The notes under the pieces are model-generated. The model was not told the origin of the DNA. It worked only from the letters and a program-made list of their open reading frames with translations, and did no database searches. The position numbers and the translations under genes are program-made. A stretch of DNA of 42,637 bases from Polaromonas sp. (GTDB lineage: Bacteria > Pseudomonadota > Gammaproteobacteria > Burkholderiales > Burkholderiaceae_C): contig NZ_JACDDD010000026.1 of NCBI RefSeq assembly GCF_013817205.1, positions 1 through 42,637 on the forward strand, read 5' to 3'. This document shows, in pieces, positions 29,999-40,405 of the stretch. The number at the start of each line of letters is the position of its first letter. Position 1 is the first letter of the stretch.

Positions 29999-31069
29999 AT
30001 GTCTTTTTTGACCTTGGCGAATGTGAACAAGTCTTACGGCGCCACCCGCGCTGTGGCCGACATGGACTTGTCGGTGGAAAAGGGCGAGTTCGTCTCGCTG
30101 CTCGGCCCTTCGGGCTGCGGCAAGACCACCACCTTGCAAATGATTGCGGGATTTTGCGAAGTGACATCTGGCCAGGTTACGCTGGACGGCCGTGACATCA
30201 CCCACGCCAAACCCAATTCGCGCGGCCTGGGCATCGTGTTCCAGAGCTATGCGCTGTTCCCCCACATGAGCGTGTACGACAACGTGAGCTTCGGCCTGGA
30301 GATGCGCCGCGTGCCCAAAGAAGAGCGGGCCGAGCGCGTGAAGGCTGCGCTGGCCCTGGTGCATCTTGAGGCGCATGCAGGCCGCTATCCGCGTGAACTC
30401 TCGGGCGGCCAGCGCCAGCGTGTCGCCCTGGCCCGCGCCTTGGTGATCTCGCCGCCGGTGCTGCTGCTGGACGAGCCGCTCTCCAACCTGGATGCCAAGC
30501 TGCGCGAGGAAATGCAGTTTGAATTGCGGCAGATCCAGCGCAAGGTCGGAACCACTACGGTGATGGTCACGCACGACCAGACCGAAGCCATGTCCATCAG
30601 CGACCGCGTGGTGGTGATGGAGGCTGGCCGCGTGACGCAGATCGACGAACCGCACCGGCTGTATGAGCATCCGCAAACCCGCTTTATTTCCAGCTTTGTC
30701 GGCAAGGCCAATTTGCTGGAAGGCCGCGTGACGGCCGCCGGCCCCTGGGCCACGGTGAATGTCGGCGGCAATGTACCGCTCGAGGTGCAGGCGCCCGGCG
30801 TGGCGGAAGGCGACGCTGTGGTGCTGAGCTTGCGTCCCGAAAAGATCCGCCTCGTGCCCGAAGCCAGCGGCCGTATTGGCGGCACGGTGCACGAACGTTT
30901 CTTCCTTGGCAGCCAGTGGCTCTACCAGGTGTCGACCGCGGCAGGCCGGCTCGCGGTGGTCTGCCCCAACGACGGCACGGCGCCCGCTGAAGAGGGTTCC
31001 AACGTCGGCCTGGACTGGACCGCCCAGCAAGTGCGTCTGCTGCCCGGCGCGCAAGGGATGCCAGCATGA
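29999..31069 (+). CDS. ABC transporter ATP-binding protein, PotA-like
   Basis: 356 residues from ATG 29999; three earlier codons are in frame but have no support. Walker A GPSGCGKTT (K42), Q-loop Q82 (IVFQSYALFPHMS), signature LSGGQ (134-138), Walker B LLLDEP (D158, E159), H-loop H192. The C-terminal 110 residues are a TOBE domain (LSLRPEKIRLVPE). This is the energy unit of a spermidine/putrescine or amino-acid-like importer. It starts the operon and overlaps the first permease by 4 nt (ATGA). Confidence 0.95.
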   Translation: MSFLTLANVNKSYGATRAVADMDLSVEKGEFVSLLGPSGCGKTTTLQMIAGFCEVTSGQVTLDGRDITHAKPNSRGLGIVFQSYALFPHMSVYDNVSFGLEMRRVPKEERAERVKAALALVHLEAHAGRYPRELSGGQRQRVALARALVISPPVLLLDEPLSNLDAKLREEMQFELRQIQRKVGTTTVMVTHDQTEAMSISDRVVVMEAGRVTQIDEPHRLYEHPQTRFISSFVGKANLLEGRVTAAGPWATVNVGGNVPLEVQAPGVAEGDAVVLSLRPEKIRLVPEASGRIGGTVHERFFLGSQWLYQVSTAAGRLAVVCPNDGTAPAEEGSNVGLDWTAQQVRLLPGAQGMPA

Positions 31070-31959
31070 ACAGCGCCGCTGTGGCCGCACCGGTCACGTC
31101 ACCGGCGCGGGCGAGCGCGTCACGCACGCCCTGGCTGCTGTCGGCGCCGGCCTTCACACTATTCGCTTGCCTCCTGCTGGTGCCGCTGGCGCTCACCGCC
31201 GTGCTGTCTTTCCAGGTGTTTGACCACGCCACGGGCGTCAAGAACAGCTTCACCCTGGCGCATTACGCCGCCGTTCTGACGGATGACTACTACCACGGCA
31301 TCTTCTGGCGCACCCTCTGGATTTCGGCACTCACCACGCTGATCTGCATCGTCGTCGGCGCGCCCGAGGCTTATGTGCTGAGCCGCATGCGCAGCCCCTG
31401 GCGCTCCATTTTGTTGCTGGTGGTGCTGGCGCCGCTGCTGGTGTCAGTGGTGGTGCGCGCTTTCGGCTGGAGCATGTTGCTGGGCCCCGAGGGCGTGGTC
31501 AACCAGGCCATGCGGGCTGTGGGCCTGCCGTCCATGCGCATCCTCTACACCGAAGCGGCCGTGGTCATTGCGCTGGTGCACGTCATGCTGCCTTTCATGG
31601 TGATCCCGGTATGGACGTCTCTGCAAAAGCTGGACCCGGGCGTGGAAGACGCGGCGCTGTCGCTGCAGGCCTCGCACTTCACCACCTTGCGCCGCATCAT
31701 CTTTCCGCAGGTGCTGCCGGGCATCCTGTCGGGCAGCCTCATCGTGTTCGGCCTCAGCGCCAGCGCATTTGCGATTCCCGGCCTTCTGGGGGGGAGGCGT
31801 CTGAAGATGGTAGCCACTGTGGTGTACGACGAGTATCTGCACGAGCTCAACTGGCCGCTGGGCGCGGCGATTGCCCTGACGCTGCTGTTGGCCAACCTGG
31901 TCATCATGCTGAGCTACAACCGCGTGCTGGAGCGGTCTTACAAGAAATCCCTGGGATAA
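31066..31959 (+). CDS. ABC transporter permease, PotB-like
   Basis: 297 residues with about six membrane segments. The EAA loop that contacts the ATPase is EDAALSLQASHFTTLRRIIF followed by PQVLPGI. An N-terminal stretch of about 20 polar residues (MNSAAVAAPVTSPARASASR) precedes the first helix. Belongs to the spermidine/putrescine-type importer with its neighbours. The start overlaps the ATPase stop. Confidence 0.93.
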   Translation: MNSAAVAAPVTSPARASASRTPWLLSAPAFTLFACLLLVPLALTAVLSFQVFDHATGVKNSFTLAHYAAVLTDDYYHGIFWRTLWISALTTLICIVVGAPEAYVLSRMRSPWRSILLLVVLAPLLVSVVVRAFGWSMLLGPEGVVNQAMRAVGLPSMRILYTEAAVVIALVHVMLPFMVIPVWTSLQKLDPGVEDAALSLQASHFTTLRRIIFPQVLPGILSGSLIVFGLSASAFAIPGLLGGRRLKMVATVVYDEYLHELNWPLGAAIALTLLLANLVIMLSYNRVLERSYKKSLG

Positions 31960-31969
31960 GGAGCGCGCC

Positions 31970-32764
31970 ATGTCTAAAAACGGTCCCCTCGCGCTACTGT
32001 TCAACGCACTTGTCATCACCTTCATGCTGGCGCCGCTGGTCATTGTGTGTGTGGTGGCCTTCACGCCCGGCAACACGCTGGCCATCCCGACCACGGAATT
32101 TTCATTGCGCTGGTTCCGCGCAGTGTTTGCGCATTCGGACTTTGTGCAGTCCTTCAAGAACAGCCTGTGGCTGGCGGCAATCTCTGCCACACTCGCCACT
32201 TTTCTCGCCGTGCCGGCCGGGCTGGCGATCGCGCGCCACAGTTTTCCGGGCCGTGATTTTCTCAATGGCCTCTTTCTCTCGCCGCTGATCATTCCGCACC
32301 TGGTGTTGGGGGTGGCCTTGTTGCGAACCTTTTCGCTGATAGGCGCTACCGGCAGCTTCTTCTGGCTGGCGCTGGCGCACGTGGTCATCGTCACGCCCTA
32401 TGTGCTAAGGCTGGTGCTGGCGTCGGTGGAGGGCAGTGACCGCAGCGCCGAGCAGGCCGCGCTGTCGCTGGGCGCCAGCCAGGCCACGGTGTTCACCCGC
32501 GTCACGCTGCCGATGATTCTGCCCGGCGTCACCGGCGGCTGGCTGCTGGCTTTTATCAACAGCTTTGACGAAGTCACCATGTCGATTTTTGTCACGGCCC
32601 CTTCCACCGTGACACTGCCGGTGCGCATGTACATGTACGCCACCGAGTCGATTGACCCGCTGATGGCGGCGGTGTCGGCACTCATGGTGGCCCTGACGGC
32701 CGTGGCCATGCTGGTGCTGGACCGCATCTATGGCCTCGACAAGATTCTGGTAGGGCACAAATGA
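31970..32764 (+). CDS. ABC transporter permease, PotC-like
   Basis: 264 residues, about six membrane segments; EAA loop EQAALSLGASQATVFTRVTL then PMILPGV. TAAGGAGCGCGCC gives a good ribosome site. SFDEVTMSIFVTAPSTVTLP near the C-terminus is typical of PotC-type permeases. Pairs with the preceding permease. The stop overlaps the ferredoxin-like gene start by 4 nt, which joins transport and oxidation in one transcript. Confidence 0.93.
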   Translation: MSKNGPLALLFNALVITFMLAPLVIVCVVAFTPGNTLAIPTTEFSLRWFRAVFAHSDFVQSFKNSLWLAAISATLATFLAVPAGLAIARHSFPGRDFLNGLFLSPLIIPHLVLGVALLRTFSLIGATGSFFWLALAHVVIVTPYVLRLVLASVEGSDRSAEQAALSLGASQATVFTRVTLPMILPGVTGGWLLAFINSFDEVTMSIFVTAPSTVTLPVRMYMYATESIDPLMAAVSALMVALTAVAMLVLDRIYGLDKILVGHK

Positions 32765-33078
32765 CCCAGCCCCTTCACAAAATACCCGTGGCACTCTTTC
32801 AGCGCGTGGCCGAAACCGGCCGCCCCGCAGTGGGTTTTGTGCTCGACGGCCAGGCGCTGAGCGCGCTGGCGGGCGACACCGTGCTGACGGCGGTGCTCAC
32901 GCACGGCGCGCAATTGCGCCGCAGCGAATTTAGCGGCGCACCGCGCGCCGGCTTTTGCCTGATGGGCGCCTGCCAGGACTGCTGGATCACGACCGAGTCG
33001 GGCCAGCGCCTGCGCGCCTGCGGCACGTTCATTGAAGAGGGCATGCGCCTGGTCACCGGCGAGGAGGGGCACGAATGA
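32761..33078 (+). CDS. [2Fe-2S] small subunit of a flavoprotein dehydrogenase (HcnA/OoxA-gamma-like)
   Basis: 105 residues. Cys66, Cys71, Cys74 and Cys87 (GFCLMGACQDCW ... LRACGTF) give the C-x4-C-x2-C-xn-C ligand set of the HcnA-type plant-ferredoxin-like domain. VGFVLDGQALSALAGDTVLT is the beginning of the beta-grasp fold. It is the small electron-transfer subunit of heteromeric amino-acid or opine dehydrogenases. ATGA overlaps at both ends bind it to its partners. Confidence 0.9.
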   Translation: MTQPLHKIPVALFQRVAETGRPAVGFVLDGQALSALAGDTVLTAVLTHGAQLRRSEFSGAPRAGFCLMGACQDCWITTESGQRLRACGTFIEEGMRLVTGEEGHE

Positions 33079-34466
33079 CAAAAGCCCTGCAACCCGTCAT
33101 TGTGGGCGCCGGCCCGGCCGGCGTGCGCGCGGCGCAAACGCTGGTCGCGCACGGCGTGCGGCCGGTGGTCATTGACGAAGCCCCGCGCTGGGGCGGGCAG
33201 ATTTACCGCCAGCCGCCACCCGGCTTCACCCGCTCCAAACGCGCGCTGTATGGCTTTGAAGCCGGCCGTGCGGAGGCGCTGCACAGCGCCATGGCCGGCA
33301 TTCTGAACCGCGTCGACTACCGGCCCGAGACGCTGGTCTGGAGCGCCGAAGGCGGCCGGCTTGATTTGCTTTGCCGCGGCCGCATGGGCACGCTGCCGTA
33401 TGGCCAGCTGATCGTGGCCACCGGTGCGACGGATCGCGTCCTGCCGTTTCCGGGCTGGACATTGCCCGGCGTCTACACCCTGGGCGCCGCGCAGGTGGCG
33501 CTGAAGTACCAGGGCTGCGCCATTGGTTCGCGCGTGGTCATCGCCGGCACCGGGCCCCTGCTGTATCTGGTGGCCTACCAGTATGCGAAAGCAGGCGCAA
33601 AGGTGGTTGCCGTGCTGGACACCGCCAGTTTCAAGGACAAGGCGCTGGCGGCCCCGGTCATGCTGCGCCAGCCCGCGGTGTTTGCCAAGGGCGTGTATTA
33701 CCTGGGCTGGTTGCGCGCGCACGGCGTGCCGGTGCACCAGGGCGTGCGGCTGGTGCGTGCCACAGGCAAGGTGCAGGTCACGGCCATGCGCTGGCGCGCT
33801 GGCGCCACCGAGCACGAAGTGGCCTGCGATGCCGTGGCCTTTGGTTATGCGCTGCGTTCCGAAACCCAGCTGGCCGACCTGCTGGGCTGCCGTTTCAGCT
33901 ACAACACCCTGCAGCGCGCCGCGCTGCCCGAGCGCGATGGGGCAGGGCGCTCCAGTGTTCCGGGCGTCTACCTGGCGGGCGATGGGGTAGGCATCATGGG
34001 CGCTGACGCGGCCGAGTGGGCGGGCGAGCGTTCGGCCCTGGCGCTGCTGGCCGACGCGGGAAAGGCCGTGGATGCCGTGGATGCCGCGCGCGCCTCCGAA
34101 CTGGAAGTGAAGCTGGCGCGCACGGCGGCCTTTCGCGTCGGGCTGGAGCGAGCCTTCCCTTTCCCGCAGGACTGGGCTGCCAGCGCACCTGACGAGCTGG
34201 TGATCTGCCGCTGCGAAGAAATCACCGTGGGCGAATTGCGCCAATGCGTCCACGACACCGGCGCGCGCGAGATGAACCGCCTCAAAGCCCTGACGCGCGT
34301 GGGCATGGGGCGCTGCCAGGGTCGCACCTGCGGCGTGGCGGCGGCGGAAATCCTCGCGCATGCCTGCGCCGCCGCACCCGATGCGGTGGGCCGGCTGCGC
34401 GGCCAGGCGCCCATCAAGCCGCTGCCGTTTGCCGCCATGGCCCGGGTGAACGGAGAGGCCGCATGA
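33075..34466 (+). CDS. FAD/NAD(P)-binding oxidoreductase subunit with BFD-like [2Fe-2S] domain (HcnB/OoxA-like)
   Basis: 463 residues. N-terminal FAD fold VIVGAGPAGVRAAQTLVAHG, a second dinucleotide fold VVIAGTGPLLYLVAYQYAKA, and YLAGDGVGIMGADAA. The C-terminal domain (about 375-430) has CRCEEITVGELRQCV and GRCQGRTCGVAAAE, i.e. C-x-C ... C-x4-C, the BFD-like iron-sulphur domain. It corresponds to the large alpha subunit of HcnABC or octopine/nopaline oxidases, passing electrons between the substrate-oxidising flavin subunit and the membrane chain. Flanked by the ferredoxin-like and DAO-type subunits with ATGA overlaps. Confidence 0.92.
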   Translation: MTKALQPVIVGAGPAGVRAAQTLVAHGVRPVVIDEAPRWGGQIYRQPPPGFTRSKRALYGFEAGRAEALHSAMAGILNRVDYRPETLVWSAEGGRLDLLCRGRMGTLPYGQLIVATGATDRVLPFPGWTLPGVYTLGAAQVALKYQGCAIGSRVVIAGTGPLLYLVAYQYAKAGAKVVAVLDTASFKDKALAAPVMLRQPAVFAKGVYYLGWLRAHGVPVHQGVRLVRATGKVQVTAMRWRAGATEHEVACDAVAFGYALRSETQLADLLGCRFSYNTLQRAALPERDGAGRSSVPGVYLAGDGVGIMGADAAEWAGERSALALLADAGKAVDAVDAARASELEVKLARTAAFRVGLERAFPFPQDWAASAPDELVICRCEEITVGELRQCVHDTGAREMNRLKALTRVGMGRCQGRTCGVAAAEILAHACAAAPDAVGRLRGQAPIKPLPFAAMARVNGEAA

Positions 34467-35620
34467 TGGAACGCATCTCTGCCGATGTCGCCATCATTGG
34501 CGGCGGCATCATGGGCTCGTCGGCCGCGCTGTTCCTGCGGCGCATGGGCCTGTCGGTGGTCTTGCTGGAGCGCGATCTCTGCGGTTCCCGCTCCAGCGGC
34601 GTGAACTATGGCGGCGTGCGGCGCCAGGGGCGGCCAGCCAGCCAGTTGCCGCTGTCGCAACGCGCGCAGGGCCTGTGGGCGCGGCTGCCCGAACTCATTG
34701 GCATTGAAGGCGAGTACCTGCGCTCCGGCCACCTCAAGATTGCACGCAGCGAAGCCGACCTGGCCGCGCTGGAAAGCTACCGCGAGCGCACGCAGGGCTT
34801 CGGAATGGATCTGCAAATCCTTTCGGCGCGGGCCTTGCGCGAGCGCTGTCCCTGGCTGAGCCGGGTTGCCGTGGGCGCGTCGCTGTGCCCGGATGACGGG
34901 CAGGCCAATCCGCGCCTGGTGTCACCGGCCTTTGCGCTGGCCGCGCAGCGGCTGGGCGCGGATGTGCGCGAGCAGACACACATCGATGAAGCGGCACACG
35001 ACGGCACGGCGTTTGTGCTGCGCTCGGGCAATGCGCTGGAGGTTCGCGCCAGGCATTTGCTCAACTGTGCGGGCGCTTGGGCCGGCACCATCGCGGCGCA
35101 GTTTGGCGATGTGGTGCCCATGGAGTCGGGCCACCCCGAGATGGCGGTGACAGAACCCCTGCCGGTGTTCCTGAACTTCAGCCTGGGCGTGGAAGGCGGC
35201 GGCGTCTATGCGCGGCAGGTGGCGCGCGGCAATTGCGTCATTGGCGGCGGCCGAGGCTATGCGCTGGACGACCAGCGCGCCCGTGCGCAGCGCAGCGGCA
35301 TTGCCGCGCTGATGCAGCAAACCATCGACTTGCTGCCGGCCCTGCGCAACGCCCACATCATTCGCACCTGGAGCGGCACCGAAGGCTACCTGCCCGACCG
35401 CCAGCCGGTGCTGGGCCCCAGCGCCACCACACCCGGCCTGATTCATGCATTCGGTTTTGCGGGCGGCGGCTTCCAGCTTGGCCCCGCAGTCGGCGCCGTG
35501 CTGGCCGACCTGGTGCGTGACGGCCAGAGCGCCACGCCCATTGATGCCTTTTCCGTGTCCCGTTTTTCTGCAAGTCCGCGTGCGGCAACCACCGGCCTTG
35601 TCCCTTCCGCTGTTGTCTGA
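34463..35620 (+). CDS. DAO-type FAD-dependent oxidoreductase, catalytic subunit (HcnC/OoxB-like)
   Basis: 385 residues from ATG 34463 (a second ATG follows at once). D-amino-acid-oxidase fold: VAIIGGGIMGSSAALFLRRM, LLERDLCGSRSSGVNYGGVR, LLNCAGAWAGTIAAQFGD, and C-terminal HAFGFAGGGFQLGPAVGAVL. This subunit oxidises an amine or amino-acid-like substrate (C-N bond) at FAD. The substrate is not fixed by the sequence: glycine, proline, sarcosine, D-amino acids and opines are all precedented in the superfamily. ABC importer genes around it suggest that the imported compound is the substrate. Confidence 0.9.
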   Translation: MMERISADVAIIGGGIMGSSAALFLRRMGLSVVLLERDLCGSRSSGVNYGGVRRQGRPASQLPLSQRAQGLWARLPELIGIEGEYLRSGHLKIARSEADLAALESYRERTQGFGMDLQILSARALRERCPWLSRVAVGASLCPDDGQANPRLVSPAFALAAQRLGADVREQTHIDEAAHDGTAFVLRSGNALEVRARHLLNCAGAWAGTIAAQFGDVVPMESGHPEMAVTEPLPVFLNFSLGVEGGGVYARQVARGNCVIGGGRGYALDDQRARAQRSGIAALMQQTIDLLPALRNAHIIRTWSGTEGYLPDRQPVLGPSATTPGLIHAFGFAGGGFQLGPAVGAVLADLVRDGQSATPIDAFSVSRFSASPRAATTGLVPSAVV

Positions 35621-35664
35621 CTTTCCCCTTCAACCCACCCTGCCTCATCACCCCAGGAGATACC

Positions 35665-36732
35665 ATGAACAAGTCCCCACGCTTCCTGTCCGCCCGCGCT
35701 ACCGCGGTGTCTCTTGCCGTCATGGCCGTCAGCCTGGTTGCCGGGCAGGCTCTGGCCCAAACCAAGACGCTGTACATCGGCATGAATGGCGGCACGATGG
35801 AGAAAACCTACACCGGTCATGTGTTCGGCGCCTTCGAGAAAGCCAACAACGTCAAGGTGGTGGTGGTGCCCGGCACCTCGTCAGACATCCTGGCCAAGGC
35901 GCAGGCCAACAAGGACAACCCGCAGATGCATGTCATGTTCCTCGACGACGGCATCATGTACCGCGCCATCGGCATGGGTCTGTGCGAGAAGATGCAGGCC
36001 AGTCCGGCGCTGAACGATTTGTTCCCCACCGCGCGCTTCAGGGGCGACATGGCCGCAGGCGTCAACATCGGCATGACCGGCATTGCCTACAACAAGAGGA
36101 TGTTCACCGAAAAGGGCTGGGCGCCGCCGACCTCCTGGATGGACCTGGCCGACCCCAAGTTCAAGGGTAAGGTGGTGTTCCAGTCACTGTCATCCTCGAC
36201 CTTCGGCCTGCACGGCTTCCTGCTGTTTAACCGCATCCAGGGCGGCACCGACAAGAATGTGGAACCCGGCTTCAAGGCCTGGCCCACCACCATAGGCCCG
36301 AACGTTGTGGAGTACATCCCAAGTTCGGCAAAGATCGCCGAGATGGTGCAGACCGGCGAGGCTGCCATGTTTCCGCTAACGCCCACCGCCGTCGGTGTGC
36401 TGAAAGACAAGGGCCTGCCGGTTGAGTATGTGCAGCCCAAGGAAGGCTCCGCCGTGCTCACCGTGGGCGAGTGCGTGATCGCCAAGAACAGCGAGCCCGC
36501 ACTGGCCCACAAGCTAGCCCAGTTCCTGCTGTCACCCGAAGCGCAAGCCGCCGCACTCGAGCACGGCGACCAGATTCCGTCCAACCCAAAAACCAAGGCG
36601 TCAGGCACCGCCGCCGCGCTGGTCAAGCAGATGAACGACTACATGAAGACCGCGGTCACGGTGGACTGGGACGTCATCAACGAAAACCGTCCAGCCTGGA
36701 ATGCGCGCTGGAACAAGACGGTGGAGCGCTGA
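35665..36732 (+). CDS. ABC transporter substrate-binding protein, PotD-like
   Basis: 355 residues; CCAGGAGATACC precedes the ATG. Signal peptide 1-31 with cleavage after GQALA. The mature part begins TKTLYIGMNGGTMEKTYTGH and has the family pattern TGIAYNKRMFTEKGWAPPTS, WMDLADPKFKGKVV and LVEYVQ-like stretches (PVEYVQPKEGSAVLTVGE). It is the solute receptor of the importer and the last gene of the operon, an unusual place since the receptor usually comes first. Confidence 0.93.
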   Translation: MNKSPRFLSARATAVSLAVMAVSLVAGQALAQTKTLYIGMNGGTMEKTYTGHVFGAFEKANNVKVVVVPGTSSDILAKAQANKDNPQMHVMFLDDGIMYRAIGMGLCEKMQASPALNDLFPTARFRGDMAAGVNIGMTGIAYNKRMFTEKGWAPPTSWMDLADPKFKGKVVFQSLSSSTFGLHGFLLFNRIQGGTDKNVEPGFKAWPTTIGPNVVEYIPSSAKIAEMVQTGEAAMFPLTPTAVGVLKDKGLPVEYVQPKEGSAVLTVGECVIAKNSEPALAHKLAQFLLSPEAQAAALEHGDQIPSNPKTKASGTAAALVKQMNDYMKTAVTVDWDVINENRPAWNARWNKTVER

Positions 36733-36979
36733 GAGTCGCGTTGACGGGTTAACTGTCGGCCCTGCCGATGAGGTAGCCCCTCAATGCGTCGATGATTGCA
36801 CTTCTGATGGTCGATGCCGCGAACCGCCGGGGCGGGTCAATTTCTGTCGTCCGCACTTGGCCGCTATCGACCAACAACGGCAGAAGTTCATTGGATCCGC
36901 TCTGAATGTCCGCAATGCGGCGCTGGCAGGTTAGACATTTCCCAAATGCGACGGCCTTCATGACAGGCTGCTTGTAGGA

Positions 36980-37022
36980 GCATAGCGGGCGATCATTCAG
37001 GCGTTTTCACCGTCCGCTATGC
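36980..37022. repeat. 14-bp imperfect inverted repeat
   Basis: GCATAGCGGGCGAT (36980-36993) pairs with ACCGTCCGCTATGC (37009-37022) with one G-T pair and one mismatch, the outer 9 bp being perfect; the loop is 15 bases. No T-run follows. It could end transcription of the ABC operon or be part of a dispersed repeat. Confidence 0.5.
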
Positions 37023-37084
37023 GTCGCCTGCTCGCCGGGCTCCGGCGAACCACTTTGCCTTAATTTTCCCATTCTATTTTTACA

Positions 37085-37096
37085 AAGCAGGTGCTT
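37085..37096 (+). promoter_or_regulatory. Candidate TetR operator
   Basis: AAGCA-GG-TGCTT is a perfect 5-bp inverted repeat, about 35 bases before the TetR start and followed by AT-rich TAAAAATAG. The fossil copy at 23.7 kb keeps TGCTT but has lost the left arm. Position and symmetry suggest autoregulation. Confidence 0.5.
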
Positions 37097-37130
37097 GCTA
37101 AAAATAGCCGGGTTTGGTATGGTCTTGTTC

Positions 37131-37856
37131 ATGGAAAAGACCCCTGCGCGCAGCCGCTCTGCCGGCCGCACCCCTACAGCCGCTGTATCTGCCGAGCCAG
37201 CCGCCGAAAAGCGACCGCGCGGCCGGCCGCGCAAGACGATTGATGAACGTGACGATGGCAACCGCCGGGTAGAGCTGGTCAATGCTGCAGCTCGGCTGTT
37301 TCGGCGCAAAGGGTTTGAGGCAACCAGCACACGCGACATCGCCGCAGCCGTGGGCATGCACAGCGGCTCGCCTTTTTATCACTTCAAAAGCAAGGGCGCG
37401 TTGCTGCATGCGGTGATGGATGAAGGTATGCGCACCGCCATTGCGCGGCAGGCGGCGGCGCTGGACGCTGCGGCCGCCTCGGCACCCGACGCGTTGGCTC
37501 TGCTGCAGGTGCTCATCCGCAATCACTTTGATGTTCTGCTCGGTCCGGGCAGCGACTTCATTCCCGTCATGCTGTATGAGTCACGCTCCATCACCGCCAA
37601 GCAGCGGACCGCGCTCGCGCTTTTGCAGGGCGACTACGAAGCGCGCTGGGAGCCTGTGCTGCAGTCTCTGCACAAGCAGGGACAACTCAAAGCGCCGGTC
37701 AAGCTGGCCCGCTTGCTGATCTTCGGTGCGCTGAACTGGTCGGTGCAATGGTTCGATGCCAAAAAAGGTGCGTCGCTCGACGAGCTGGCCGATGCGGCGA
37801 TGGCGCTGTTTATCGGGGAAAGCCCGCAAAAACCTATGAGGGGAAGCCGCGCATGA
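37131..37856 (+). CDS. TetR/AcrR-family regulator of the atu-like cluster
   Basis: 241 residues from ATG 37131; an in-frame ATG at 37119 would add four residues. A basic, Pro/Arg-rich N-terminus with an AT-hook-like RPRGRPRK precedes the helix-turn-helix (RVELVNAAARLFRRKGFEAT, STRDIAAAVGMHSGSPFYHF, KSKGALLHAV). The last helix is followed by a TetR_C domain. It leads the cluster and its stop overlaps the SDR start (ATGA), so it is an in-operon repressor. A truncated paralogue of its promoter region lies at 23714-23813. Confidence 0.9.
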   Translation: MEKTPARSRSAGRTPTAAVSAEPAAEKRPRGRPRKTIDERDDGNRRVELVNAAARLFRRKGFEATSTRDIAAAVGMHSGSPFYHFKSKGALLHAVMDEGMRTAIARQAAALDAAAASAPDALALLQVLIRNHFDVLLGPGSDFIPVMLYESRSITAKQRTALALLQGDYEARWEPVLQSLHKQGQLKAPVKLARLLIFGALNWSVQWFDAKKGASLDELADAAMALFIGESPQKPMRGSRA

Positions 37857-38733
37857 GTTACCAATCGGTGTTCAGTCCCGGCCTGTTTGTCGGCAAGGTG
37901 GTGGTGGTCACCGGCGGTGGCTCCGGCATAGGCCGCTGTACGGCGCATGAGCTGGCCGCGCTGGGTGCGCATGTGGTGCTGATTGGCCGCAAGCTCGACA
38001 AGCTGCACGACGTGGCCGGCGAAATTGTGGCCGCCGGCGGCCGCGCGAGCTTTCACCCCTGCGACATCCGGCAAGAGGCTGCGGTTCAGGCCACGGTGGC
38101 AGCCATCGTGCTGGCCCACGGCCGCATCGACGCCCTGGTTAACAACGCCGGTGGGCAGTACATCGCGCCGCTGGAAAGCATCAGCGCCAAGGGTTGGGAC
38201 GCTGTGATCAACACCAACCTGACGGGCGGCTTTTTGATGGCGCGCGAGTGTTACCTGCAGTCCATGGCGGCGCATGGCGGCGGCATCGTCAACATCGTCG
38301 CCGACATTTGGGGCTCCATGCCTTCCATGGGCCACAGCGGTGCGGCGCGCGCCGGCATGGTCAGCTTCACCGAGACGGCTGCGGCCGAATGGGCGTACAG
38401 CGGGGTGCGCGTCAATGCGGTGGCACCGGGCTACATCGCATCGAGCGGCATGGACCACTACCCACCCGAAGCGGGCGCCATGTTGCGCCAGATGCGAAGC
38501 ACCGTGCCCTTGGGCCGCTTCGGCACCGAGGCAGAGACCTCGGCGGCGATTGTGTTTTTGCTGAGCCCAGCGGCCAGCTTCATCAGCGGCACGGTGCTGC
38601 GCGTGGACGGCGCGCGGCCGCAGGCGCGCATGGGCTGGCCCATGCGTCTGCCCGATGCCGACGCGCAGCAGCGCGAGGCGGTCAAGCCGTTTGAGGGCTT
38701 CCATCTGGCCACGACGCCGAAAGTTTTTCAGAA

Positions 38734-38737
<4 letters not shown>
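37853..38737 (+). CDS. SDR-family protein, PECR/trans-2-enoyl-CoA reductase-like (AtuG-like)
   Basis: 294 residues. TGGGSGIG (20-27), NNAG (97-100) and SGAARAG (162-168) resemble peroxisomal trans-2-enoyl-CoA reductases, where the usual Y-x-x-x-K is displaced. Here no Y-x-x-x-K occurs at either position: S162-GAA-R166, then VSFTE where the human enzyme has YNLTK (from memory). FLLSPAASFISGTVLRVDGA is conserved. A C-terminal tail of about 40 residues (RLPDADAQQREAVKPFEGFH) goes past the normal fold. Coupled to both neighbours by ATGA overlaps. A role in reducing an unsaturated terpenoid acyl-CoA is inferred. Confidence 0.82.
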
Positions 38738-40380
<1,643 letters not shown>

Positions 40381-40405
40381 ACGGAACAGACCCAAGGAAA
40401 CAAAC

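Larger units (their letters stand above)
36733..37130. other. Intergenic region before the atu-like cluster
   Basis: About 400 bases between the ABC receptor and the TetR gene. A 70-codon frame on the minus strand (36749-36961, with CLTCQRR near its start) has no recognisable family and I do not call it a gene. The region contains repeated GCGGAC/GTCCGC words, which suggests remains of a dispersed element. The stem-loop at 36980-37022 and the TetR operator at 37085-37096 are listed separately. Confidence 0.6.

Noticed and set aside
32799-34361. 520-codon minus-strand frame opposite the flavoprotein subunits
   Set aside because: Composition is that of an antisense frame; the plus strand has intact FAD and iron-sulphur motifs and ATGA couplings.
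36749-36961. 70-codon minus-strand frame with a C-x2-C pair
   Set aside because: No ribosome site or recognisable family; in a region of decayed repeat-like sequence. Not called as a gene.
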